Source of the DNA: Lachnospiraceae bacterium GAM79
GTDB lineage: Bacteria; Bacillota; Clostridia; Lachnospirales; Lachnospiraceae
Assembly: GCA_003584705.1 (NCBI GenBank)
Contig: AP018536.1
Span: forward strand, 2,480,001-2,544,000
DNA length: 64,000 bases
Direction of reading: 5' to 3'
Part shown: positions 55,153 through 62,802 of the stretch, piece after piece
How the letters are laid out: each line of letters opens with the position of its first letter
Position numbering within the stretch: the stretch's first letter is position 1
Made by a program: the position numbers and the translations under genes
The notes under the pieces: generated by a model
Told to the model about the DNA's origin: nothing
The model's input: the letters and a program-made list of their open reading frames with translations, nothing else
Database searches by the model: none

Positions 55153-55320
55153 TGTAACAGTTCAGCCATGAACATATTGGAGAGCAAAAATCATGCTTGC
55201 ATGATTTTGTGAACGAATATGTTCATGAACTAAGCGCCAGGTTTATGAGCAAAGATAGTCACGAAGTGACGGAAAGCGTGTCAGCGCGACTTTGCGAATG
55301 GTGCGGGCTGAACTGTTACA
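55153..55320. mobile_element. 168-bp palindromic element overlapping the end of prmC (MITE-like)
   Basis: Perfect 15-bp terminal inverted repeats TGTAACAGTTCAGCC (55153-55167) and GGCTGAACTGTTACA (55306-55320) bound the element. Inside are ATGAACATATT/AATATGTTCAT and a central palindrome AATCATGCTTGCATGATT. It has no gene of its own. The prmC stop (55281) lies inside it. No clear target duplication is visible, so transposition is inferred only from the terminal repeats. Confidence 0.65.
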
Positions 55321-56159
55321 TACGTTCCAAAAACTACCCGGTCCAGACCGGCATAATCCTGCACCACTTGTACCTCGCGGTACCCTTCGGTGCGCATCAG
55401 TTCCGATACAGCCTGTCCCTGGTCATATCCGATCTCAAAAAAGAGCATTCCACTGCTCACCAGATGTTTTCCTGCTTCTTCGATGATACGGCGGTAAAAA
55501 TGTAAACCATCCTCCGTACCGTCCAGTGCCATCCTGGGTTCATGATCCCGTACCTCCGGCATCAGCTTCTCCACTTCCGCACTGGCGATATAAGGCGGAT
55601 TCGACACGATGATCTCGAATTTTCCCTCCACCTTGTCAAACAGGTCACTCTGTAAAAAATGAACCCGATCTGCGTTCACCGCATCCAAAAGCGTCTCCGC
55701 ATTTTGCTCTGCCACTTCCAGCGCATCTGCAGACAAATCCACACCCAGTCCTTCACAGGCATTGCTGTAATGCAGAAGGCTTAACAGAATACATCCGGAT
55801 CCCGTACACATGTCAAGCACCCGCATTCCGTCATGGAGTTCCTTCAATACTTCCTCCACCAGAATCTCCGTATCCTGTCTCGGGATCAGTACGTGCTCAT
55901 TGACAGCAAAGGTCAGTCCCATAAAGTCCTGCTCCCCGGTCAGCTGCTGCAGCGGAATGTGCTCCGCCCGCTGTCCGATCCAGCCAAGATATTTCTCTTC
56001 CGCTTCCGGTGTCACCGACTGTTCCCCGTGCACCAGCAGATCATTACGATTCGTACCGCATACCGCTTCCAGCAGAAGTCTCGCATCCAGTGTGGCTTCT
56101 TCGATTCCCGCTGTCTGTAAAGCCAGACAGCCCTTTTCATAGCATTCCCGATAGGTCAT
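55281..56159 (-). CDS. prmC: Release factor glutamine methyltransferase
   Basis: A 292-residue enzyme that methylates the GGQ glutamine of release factors with S-adenosylmethionine. The N-terminal helical domain is followed by the methyltransferase motif VLDMCTGSGCILLSLL and the NPPYI signature in IIVSNPPYIAS. I start at the ATG at 56159, one base after the DUF1385 stop, with AGAGGA upstream. The last dozen residues (about VTVQPAPFAKSR) are encoded by the palindromic element at 55153-55320, so the natural C-terminus seems to have been replaced. Confidence 0.95.
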   Translation of the reverse strand: MTYRECYEKGCLALQTAGIEEATLDARLLLEAVCGTNRNDLLVHGEQSVTPEAEEKYLGWIGQRAEHIPLQQLTGEQDFMGLTFAVNEHVLIPRQDTEILVEEVLKELHDGMRVLDMCTGSGCILLSLLHYSNACEGLGVDLSADALEVAEQNAETLLDAVNADRVHFLQSDLFDKVEGKFEIIVSNPPYIASAEVEKLMPEVRDHEPRMALDGTEDGLHFYRRIIEEAGKHLVSSGMLFFEIGYDQGQAVSELMRTEGYREVQVVQDYAGLDRVVFGTYVTVQPAPFAKSR

Positions 56160-56160
56160 C

Positions 56161-57156
56161 TTAATCCTCTGGTTCTGCGGATGCATCGTCCTTCATCCAG
56201 CCCTCATCCACTTCGTAACCGAAGGTATCCTGTAAATATTTCTTCCAGTCGAACACAGCTTCTACGGAAGCGATGGCTACCTCTGCCATGCTCTCATCGG
56301 GTTCCCTGGTGGTCATACGTTGGATCCACATACCGGGAGCAGACAGGATCTTAATAAACACATTATCCGTGCGTCCGGCCAGACGGATGATCTCGTAGGA
56401 AATTCCGGCCACAACCGGCATCAGCAGAATACGAAGGATCACTTTCTCCGCCACATTATCCACCTGGATAAAGAAGAACAGCACAATACTTACCAGCATA
56501 ACAAAGAAAATGAAGCTGGTACCGCAACGTTTGTGCAGTCTGGAGCTGCGCATCACATTGTGCACCGTAAGGGGTCTGCCCTTCTCGATACAGTTGATGC
56601 ATTTGTGCTCCGCCCCATGATACTGGTACAGCCTGCGGATATCCTTCATGGCGCTGATGCCCCATACATACAGCAAAAACAGAGCAATACGGATCACACC
56701 CTCAATAATCGCCATCAGGGAGCGGTTGCGGATAAAGCTCTCAAACAGAGAGGAAATGAAATACGGCAATACGATAAAGATGCCTACTGCCAACATAATA
56801 GAGATCACCGTCACAATACCGGACAGCAGCTTTTCTCCGTTGCCACCGCTCATCTTGTCCATTGCCTTATCGAATTTCGTTTCTTTGCCTTCCTCTTCTT
56901 CATAGAAGGAAGCGGAATAATTCAATGCTCTGGTTCCCAGGATCAGGGAATCCAGGAAATTAAAGATACCACGGATAAAGGGAAGCTCCTTGAACTTACT
57001 TCCGTGAGCCAGACCCTGATAGGTCTCCACTTCCACTTCAATCTCGCCGTCCGGCTTGCGGACCGCTACCGCATACTTCTCTTTATTTTTCATCATAACG
57101 CCTTCCAGCACGGCCTGTCCGCCGATACCGGAATAACGACTCTTTCTTCTAGCCAT
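56161..57156 (-). CDS. DUF1385 membrane protein
   Basis: A 331-residue protein of the DUF1385 family. The start GGQAVLEGVMMKNKEKYAVAVR and the YHGAEHKCINCIEKG motif are typical, with three to four membrane helices between and after them (TVISIMLAVGIFIVLPYF and others). Members sit next to prmC and prfA in many Firmicutes, but their role is not established. It is the first gene of the DUF1385-prmC-prfA group. Confidence 0.9.
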   Translation of the reverse strand: MARRKSRYSGIGGQAVLEGVMMKNKEKYAVAVRKPDGEIEVEVETYQGLAHGSKFKELPFIRGIFNFLDSLILGTRALNYSASFYEEEEGKETKFDKAMDKMSGGNGEKLLSGIVTVISIMLAVGIFIVLPYFISSLFESFIRNRSLMAIIEGVIRIALFLLYVWGISAMKDIRRLYQYHGAEHKCINCIEKGRPLTVHNVMRSSRLHKRCGTSFIFFVMLVSIVLFFFIQVDNVAEKVILRILLMPVVAGISYEIIRLAGRTDNVFIKILSAPGMWIQRMTTREPDESMAEVAIASVEAVFDWKKYLQDTFGYEVDEGWMKDDASAEPED

Positions 57157-57212
57157 AAAACCTCATCCTTATAAATGCAGTATTAAATAGGAACATAGTT
57201 TCCTATACGACA

Positions 57213-57245
57213 AGAAAAGGTTGAGATAAGAATACCTCAACCTTT
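57213..57245 (-). terminator. Terminator of rpmE
   Basis: On the minus strand AAAGGTTGAGGTA pairs with TATCTCAACCTTTT, followed by CTTGTC; the U tract is short. Confidence 0.55.
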
Positions 57246-57256
57246 CGCTTGCAATC

Positions 57257-57457
57257 TTATTTAACACCGTATTTCTTATTGAACTTATCAATACGGCCAT
57301 CGGTTCTTGCAGACTTCTGCTGGCCAGTGTAGAATGAATGACACTTGGAGCAAACTTCTACGTGAAGCTCGGGCTTGGTGGAGCCGGTTACAAATGTGTT
57401 ACCACAGTTGCAGGTTACAGTTGCCTGGTAGTAAGCGGGATGGATTCCTTCTTTCAT
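57257..57457 (-). CDS. rpmE: 50S ribosomal protein L31 (zinc form)
   Basis: A 66-residue protein starting [16 protein letters not shown]. The cysteines in TCNCGNTF and [11 protein letters not shown] mark the zinc-binding C+ form, which is made when zinc is available. I use the ATG at 57457 with AGAGGTG upstream, since the longer open frame adds residues not found in L31. Confidence 0.96.
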   Translation of the reverse strand: MKEGIHPAYYQATVTCNCGNTFVTGSTKPELHVEVCSKCHSFYTGQQKSARTDGRIDKFNKKYGVK

Positions 57458-57577
57458 TTCTTTCACCTCTCTATAAAAATGTCGTGTATAAGTTCTTGTT
57501 CTCATCCTCACTGCTTATGGAACCACAAACAGCGGTATTATTGTACCATAAGAGTTTACACGACGCAAGACCTATTT

Positions 57578-57880
57578 TTACATATTTCTCCTCTGATATT
57601 GCACTGTAATGACATAAACTGTTTTTTCAGTCTCATCAATCTTATAAATTGCCATATAATTATCGACCAGAAGCTGTTTATACCCCTTTCCGGCATACTT
57701 TCCCTCTAATCTATCCTGATGTGAACCGGGAAAAGTCTCCAGTTTTTTTATCGCTCTCCAAATTCTGTCTGTTTGTGCTTTTGCATTTTCCGGAACCTGT
57801 TTTTCTATGGCGATATACCTGTAGATTTCTTCCATATCACGATATGCTCTCGGATACAACTTTATATGGTATTTAACCAT
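57578..57880 (-). CDS. RelE/ParE family toxin
   Basis: A 100-residue RelE/ParE-fold protein: YHIKLYPRAYRDMEEIYRYI at the start, the central FPGSHQDRLEGKYAGKGYKQL, and the C-terminal VYVITVQYQRRNM strand. This fits an mRNA interferase or gyrase-type toxin of a type II pair. The start overlaps the antitoxin stop by 8 bases, so the two are translated together. Confidence 0.87.
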   Translation of the reverse strand: MVKYHIKLYPRAYRDMEEIYRYIAIEKQVPENAKAQTDRIWRAIKKLETFPGSHQDRLEGKYAGKGYKQLLVDNYMAIYKIDETEKTVYVITVQYQRRNM

Positions 57881-58136
57881 AATATTTTTTGTCTAGCCGT
57901 TCCATTGCGACATCCATATCCATCGTATCCGCACCCGCAGCAACTTCCTCTTCCGCCTCACAGATGGCCTGGTCGATTTTATGAATTCGTGCAAAATGCT
58001 CATAAAGTTCTGCGCTCATCACTACCAGATCGCTGTAGCCATTCTTAGTAATAAAAATCGGTTCCTGCTTTGTATGTGCTAATTCGGATATTTCACTTGT
58101 TTTTCTCAAATCTCTGATTGGCATGATCAATGGCAT
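57873..58136 (-). CDS. Phd/YefM family antitoxin
   Basis: An 87-residue antitoxin with the Phd/YefM DNA-binding start MPLIMPIRDLRKTSEISELA and the FITKNGYSDLVVMS strand. It should bind the RelE-type toxin encoded next and repress the operon through the palindrome at 58153-58179. I choose the ATG at 58136 with AAAGGAGG upstream, not the earlier frame start at 58214 that crosses the promoter. Confidence 0.88.
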   Translation of the reverse strand: MPLIMPIRDLRKTSEISELAHTKQEPIFITKNGYSDLVVMSAELYEHFARIHKIDQAICEAEEEVAAGADTMDMDVAMERLDKKYYG

Positions 58137-58152
58137 AATAGCACCTCCTTTA

Positions 58153-58188
58153 TGCCATAATTGTAGCACAATTATGGCACATCGTAAA
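58153..58188 (-). promoter_or_regulatory. Promoter and operator of the Phd-RelE operon
   Basis: TGCCATAATTGT-N3-ACAATTATGGCA (58153-58179) is a perfect 12-bp inverted repeat covering the -10 box TACAAT (58160-58165). The -35 box TTTACG (58183-58188) is 17 bases away. This is a typical self-repressed toxin-antitoxin promoter. Confidence 0.8.
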
Positions 58189-58239
58189 GGTATATATTCT
58201 GCCATCATTTCCAATTTTTGTCAATTTTCTATCTCTTGC

Positions 58240-59814
58240 CTAGATAAACCGGTTCTTCTTCACCATATTCACAAATTCCACATTATTGCGGGTATGGGAG
58301 AACATATCAAGGATGCGGTCGGTAGCTTCGTCGGGCTTTAAGCCATTCAGGGCCTTACGCATGATATTGATGGCTTCCAGTTCTTCCGGTGTCAGCAACA
58401 GATCCTCTCTTCTGGTGCCGGATTTTGCCAGATCGATAGCCGGGAAAATACGTTTCTCGGACAGCTTTCTGTCCAGAACCATTTCCATATTACCGGTTCC
58501 CTTGAATTCCTCGTATACCACATCATCCATCTTGCTTCCGGTCTCTACCAGTGCGGTGGCCAGAATGGTCAGGCTTCCTCCCTCACGCATATTACGGGCT
58601 GCACCGAAGAATCTCTTGGGCATGTGGAGTGCGGCGGGATCGAGACCACCGGACAGAGTACGTCCGCTGGGGGGAACCACCAGGTTGTACGCTCTGGTCA
58701 GACGGGTGATACTGTCAAGCAGGATCACGACATCCTTCTTATGTTCTACGAGACGCTTTGCACGCTCGATCACCATCTCTGATACTCTCTTGTGGTGCTC
58801 GGGAAGCTCATCGAAGGTGGAATAGATCACTTCCACATTGTCTCCGTGGATTGCTTCCTTAATATCGGTAACTTCCTCGGGACGCTCATCGATCAGCAGG
58901 ATCAGCATGTGCATCTTGGGGTTACCGTTCAAAATAGACTTTGCCACTTCCTTCAACAGTGTGGTCTTACCAGCCTTGGGCGGGGATACGATCATACCAC
59001 GCTGTCCCTTACCGACAGGGCTTACCAGATCCATGACTCTCATAGCCACGCTGCAGCCGGGAGTCTCCATCTTGATGCGCTCATCCGGGAAGATCGGCGT
59101 CATATCCTCGAATGCCATTCTCTTGGCTGACTCTTCCACTGTATAACCGTTGATGCTCTTGACGAACAGCAGTGCACTGAACTTCTCCTGCTGGGTCTTG
59201 ATTCTCTTGTTGCCCTTCAGGATATCACCGGTCTTCAGTCCGAAACGGCGGATCTGGCTGGGAGCCACATACACATCGTTCTCACCGGGCATATAATTCT
59301 CGCAACGGATAAATCCGTAACCATCCGGCATAACCTCTAAGATACCGCTGGCTTCGATACCGCTGTCCAGTTCCTTGGGATACTGGCTCTCATCGTATGC
59401 CACGTTATTCGGATTGAAGGTACGCTCTCTGGTGTAAGCTTCACTTCTTACGCCGACCATCTCTGTACCGGTTTCGGAACGGTCAGTGCGTTCTGCACGA
59501 TCCGTACGCTCGGTACGGTCTGTCCGATAGTTTCTGTCATTTCTATCCTGTCTATCATATCTGTCCTGTCTGTAATTCCTCTCCTGTCTGACAGGGCGTT
59601 CTGTTCTCTCCGGCTTCTCTGCCTCTTCGCTCTTAGCAGCCTCCTGTTTCTCTTCCGCTGCCTTAGCTTCTTCCTCTTTTTTCAGGCGCTCATCTTCTGC
59701 AAGCATAGCTTCTACCAGATCTGCCTTTTTCATTGTGGAAGTTCCCTTCAGGCCACGTACTTTTGCCAGCTCCTTTAACTGAACTAATGCAAGTGATTCA
59801 TATTTTTCTCTCAT
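58240..59814 (-). CDS. rho: Transcription termination factor Rho with Arg/Asp-rich insert
   Basis: A 524-residue Rho helicase, about 100 residues longer than E. coli Rho. Residues 1-45 hold the Rho N-terminal domain, then an acidic Glu/Ala/Lys stretch (45-70) and a low-complexity segment rich in Arg, Asp, Asn, Tyr and Thr (about 70-112). The RNA-binding domain (GILEVMPDGYGFIR), Walker A PPKAGKTTLLK, the LIDERPEEV block and the Q/R-loop region GGLDPAALHMPKRFFGAARN follow. Similar disordered inserts in other gut and clostridial Rho proteins influence condensation or assembly; that is inferred here. Confidence 0.96.
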   Translation of the reverse strand: MREKYESLALVQLKELAKVRGLKGTSTMKKADLVEAMLAEDERLKKEEEAKAAEEKQEAAKSEEAEKPERTERPVRQERNYRQDRYDRQDRNDRNYRTDRTERTDRAERTDRSETGTEMVGVRSEAYTRERTFNPNNVAYDESQYPKELDSGIEASGILEVMPDGYGFIRCENYMPGENDVYVAPSQIRRFGLKTGDILKGNKRIKTQQEKFSALLFVKSINGYTVEESAKRMAFEDMTPIFPDERIKMETPGCSVAMRVMDLVSPVGKGQRGMIVSPPKAGKTTLLKEVAKSILNGNPKMHMLILLIDERPEEVTDIKEAIHGDNVEVIYSTFDELPEHHKRVSEMVIERAKRLVEHKKDVVILLDSITRLTRAYNLVVPPSGRTLSGGLDPAALHMPKRFFGAARNMREGGSLTILATALVETGSKMDDVVYEEFKGTGNMEMVLDRKLSEKRIFPAIDLAKSGTRREDLLLTPEELEAINIMRKALNGLKPDEATDRILDMFSHTRNNVEFVNMVKKNRFI

Positions 59815-60120
59815 ATACCCTCCTATGGAAATAAGATTTACTATATAGCTGTTAACTAAGGGGAATTACATCCGATTTACATTCGACATGTCAGTTGAAT
59901 AAAAAGATATTAAAACTGCATCTGAAGCCATTATAATACATTTCTTTCCAAATAGGAAGTCCCAAAATAAAAATTTTATTTTTTGTAAAAGTGGTGCTAA
60001 ATCCTTGCGAAGATATCGATTCTATTATATCATTATGAATAGCGTCCGGATTTCGTATCCGGCAAATCATCCATGATTATATGAAGTAATGACCAAACAA
60101 AAAATAAGAGAGGTATTGTC
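59815..60120. promoter_or_regulatory. Divergent control region between rho and the malic enzyme gene
   Basis: No gene in these 306 bases. On the plus strand TTGCGA (60005-60010) and TATCAT (60028-60033) are 17 bases apart and point to the malic enzyme. On the minus strand TATAAT (59930-59935) points to rho, with a leader of about 110 bases and a poor -35 box. The ribosome sites of both genes are clear. Confidence 0.55.
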
Positions 60121-61272
60121 ATGACAACCAATGAAAAAGCGTTACTGATGCATGAAAAATGGAACGGTAAACTGGAGACCGTGTCCAAGACTCCCGTCAA
60201 GACCCGTGAGGATCTGGCTATTGCTTATACTCCCGGTGTTGCGGAGCCCTGCAAAGTAATCGCCCAGGACAAGGAAGCTGCTTACAAATACACCATGAAG
60301 GCCAACACCGTAGCCGTTGTCTCCGACGGAAGCGCGGTTCTTGGTCTTGGCAACATCGGTCCCTACGCAGCCATGCCCGTTATGGAAGGCAAGGCAGTCC
60401 TCTTCAAAGAATTCGGTAATGTAAATGCTGTCCCCATCTGTCTGGACACCCAGGATACCGAAGAGATCATCAAGGCTGTGACCTATCTGGCTCCCGGCTT
60501 CGGCGGCATCAATCTGGAAGACATCAGTGCTCCCCGTTGTTTCGAAATTGAGGAACGTCTGAAGGAGATTCTGGACATCCCCGTATTCCATGATGACCAG
60601 CACGGTACTGCCATCGTCGTTCTGGCCGGTGTCATCAACGCCCTGAAGGTAGTCGGTAAGAAAAAGGAAGACTGCCGCGTAGTGGTAAACGGTGCCGGAA
60701 GCGCCGGGGTGGCTATCACCAAACTGCTTCTGACCTACGGTTTCCCCAATATCATCATGTGTGACAAGGTAGGTATTGTCTCCAAAGATACCGAAGGCCT
60801 GAACTGGATGCAGAAAAAGATGACCGAAGTGACTAACTTAAACAACGAGACCGGCTCTCTGGCCGATGCTCTGAAAGGTGCCGATATCTTCATCGGTGTT
60901 TCCGCTCCGAACATCGTCACTCCCAAGATGGTAGCTTCCATGAACCGCGATTCCATCCTGTTTGCCATGGCGAATCCCATTCCCGAGATCATGCCGGATG
61001 TAGCCAAGGCTGCCGGTGCCCGTGTCGTAGGAACCGGACGCAGTGATTTTCCCAATCAGGTGAACAATGTGGTCGCTTTCCCCGGTATCTTCAAGGGTGC
61101 TCTGGAAGGTCGTGCTACCCAGATCACCGAAGAGATGAAACTGGCCGCTGCCGAAGCCATTGCCGGTCTGGTACCCGCAGACAAGCTCTCCGATGACAAT
61201 ATCATGCCGGAAGCATTTGATCCCCAGGTAGCCGAAGTTGTGGCAAACGCTGTAAAGAGCCACATCCGCTAA
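60121..61272 (+). CDS. NAD-dependent malic enzyme
   Basis: A 383-residue enzyme that converts malate to pyruvate and carbon dioxide with reduction of NAD(P). The N-terminal YTPGVAEPCKVIA with the catalytic Tyr, the metal site FHDDQHGTAIV and the Rossmann motif VNGAGSAGVAITKLL are present. It is the short bacterial form without a phosphotransacetylase tail. AGAGAGG precedes the ATG. The radical SAM gene begins in its stop codon (TAATG). Confidence 0.95.
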   Translation: MTTNEKALLMHEKWNGKLETVSKTPVKTREDLAIAYTPGVAEPCKVIAQDKEAAYKYTMKANTVAVVSDGSAVLGLGNIGPYAAMPVMEGKAVLFKEFGNVNAVPICLDTQDTEEIIKAVTYLAPGFGGINLEDISAPRCFEIEERLKEILDIPVFHDDQHGTAIVVLAGVINALKVVGKKKEDCRVVVNGAGSAGVAITKLLLTYGFPNIIMCDKVGIVSKDTEGLNWMQKKMTEVTNLNNETGSLADALKGADIFIGVSAPNIVTPKMVASMNRDSILFAMANPIPEIMPDVAKAAGARVVGTGRSDFPNQVNNVVAFPGIFKGALEGRATQITEEMKLAAAEAIAGLVPADKLSDDNIMPEAFDPQVAEVVANAVKSHIR

Positions 61273-62246
61273 TGTGTTCGGACAGCATTGTGAGAGACTG
61301 GCACGGCAAGCCCTACTACTCTCTGGATTCCTATTGCAAAAATATGTTTCACCATAAATGCTATAAAATAGCCCTGAATGCCCGGATGTCCTGTCCCAAT
61401 CGGGACGGAACTCTGGACACTCGGGGCTGTATCTTCTGTAGCTCCGGCGGCAGCGGTGACTTTGCTGTGGACATTGCCGGGAAGACTATGGAGGAACAGA
61501 TTGCGGAAGGCATGGCAAAATTCGGTGATAAAGTGACCGGTCATGACCTGATCGCCTATTTTCAGGCATACACCAACACTTATGCACCTCTCCCCTATCT
61601 GGAAGAGGTGTATCGTTCTGCCCTGAGCCATCCCAAAGTCTGCGGCATCTCCATTGCCACCAGGCCGGATTGTCTGGGGCCGGAAGTACTGGCTCTGCTT
61701 GCAAAATTAAAAGGTGAATATCCGGACAAATTCCTCTGGATCGAACTGGGATTACAGACAATCCACGAAGAGACTGCCCACTATATCCGCAGAGGCTATC
61801 CCCTGTCCTGCTTTGAGAAAGCCTGTACCAATCTGAAGACACTCAAAATCCCTTTTATCGTCCATACGATTCTGGGACTCCCCGGAGAGACCGACCGACA
61901 GGTACTGGAAACCATGAAATACTTAAACCATATTGCTCCCTTTGGCATCAAGCTCCAGTTACTGCATATTTTAAAAAATACCGATCTGGCAGAGGATTAT
62001 GAAAAGGGAATATTTGAGGCACTGACTCCGGAACATTATCTGGATCTGTTGGTCTCCTGCCTCGCCCACCTGTCTCCGGATATCGTGATCCACCGGGTCA
62101 CCGGTGATGGGCCAAAAGATCTGCTGATCGCTCCGAAATGGAGTCTGGACAAACGAAAGGTACTGAACTCACTGCACCACCGTATGAAAGAACAGGGCAT
62201 CCGTCAGGGTGACCTTTATGAAGCAATAAATAAAGATAAACATTAG
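61272..62246 (+). CDS. TIGR01212 family radical SAM protein
   Basis: A 324-residue radical SAM protein. The iron-sulfur cysteines lie in MSCPNRDGTLDTRGCIFC, an unusual spacing typical of the TIGR01212 group; the SAM-related GLQTIHEETA and IVHTILGLPGET follow. This group is widespread in Firmicutes and probably modifies RNA or a small molecule; the reaction is not known to me. The ATG overlaps the stop of the malic enzyme by one base, so it depends on translational coupling. Confidence 0.92.
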   Translation: MCSDSIVRDWHGKPYYSLDSYCKNMFHHKCYKIALNARMSCPNRDGTLDTRGCIFCSSGGSGDFAVDIAGKTMEEQIAEGMAKFGDKVTGHDLIAYFQAYTNTYAPLPYLEEVYRSALSHPKVCGISIATRPDCLGPEVLALLAKLKGEYPDKFLWIELGLQTIHEETAHYIRRGYPLSCFEKACTNLKTLKIPFIVHTILGLPGETDRQVLETMKYLNHIAPFGIKLQLLHILKNTDLAEDYEKGIFEALTPEHYLDLLVSCLAHLSPDIVIHRVTGDGPKDLLIAPKWSLDKRKVLNSLHHRMKEQGIRQGDLYEAINKDKH

Positions 62247-62264
62247 AAAGGCTGTTATCCCATT

Positions 62265-62780
62265 ATGTTACAAGATCCGCTTACTTTATATAAACTTATC
62301 GTTCTCTACATGCTGAACCGTGTGACTTTCCCTCTCACGGCCGCACAGGTCAGCGATTTTATCCTTGGAAAGGAATACACGAACTTCCTGACCCTGCAGC
62401 AGGTCATCAATGAACTGACGGATGCCGGAATGATCGCCACCCAGTCGATCCGCAACCGGACCCACCTGTCCATCACTGCCGAGGGCAAGGAAACTCTGAA
62501 TTTCTTCGAGAACCGCATCGGTGATACCATCAAGCAGGAAATTGACAGCTATTTTCAGGAAAACGAGTTCACCCTGCGCAACGAAGTCTCTGTGTTGGGG
62601 GATTATTATAAATCCACCTCCGGTGAATACGAGGCTCACCTGGTAGCAAAAGACCGTGGTATCAATCTGGTGGACATCACATTATCCGTTCCCGTGGAAG
62701 AAACTGCGGCTGCTATCTGCGACAACTGGCAGAAAAAAAATCAGGAAATATACAAATACCTGATTACGGAGTTGTTCTAA
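62265..62780 (+). CDS. DUF4364 family protein
   Basis: A 171-residue protein of the DUF4364 family. The N-terminal part LYKLIVLYMLNRVTFPLTAAQVSDFIL and the ELTDAGMIATQSIRNRTHLSITAEG segment resemble a winged-helix DNA-binding domain, so a regulatory role is plausible but unproven. It follows the radical SAM gene by 18 bases. The ribosome site is weak (AAAGG about 13 bases upstream). Confidence 0.87.
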   Translation: MLQDPLTLYKLIVLYMLNRVTFPLTAAQVSDFILGKEYTNFLTLQQVINELTDAGMIATQSIRNRTHLSITAEGKETLNFFENRIGDTIKQEIDSYFQENEFTLRNEVSVLGDYYKSTSGEYEAHLVAKDRGINLVDITLSVPVEETAAAICDNWQKKNQEIYKYLITELF

Positions 62781-62799
62781 TCCCGCAATCAGGTACCTG
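62757..62799 (+). terminator. Probable terminator between DUF4364 and rarA
   Basis: TACCTGATTACGG (62757-62769) and CCGCAATCAGGTA (62783-62795) can form a 13-bp stem with one mismatch, overlapping the end of the DUF4364 gene. A TGATTTT tail follows. The genes converge here. Confidence 0.5.
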
Positions 62800-62802
62800 A
62801 TT

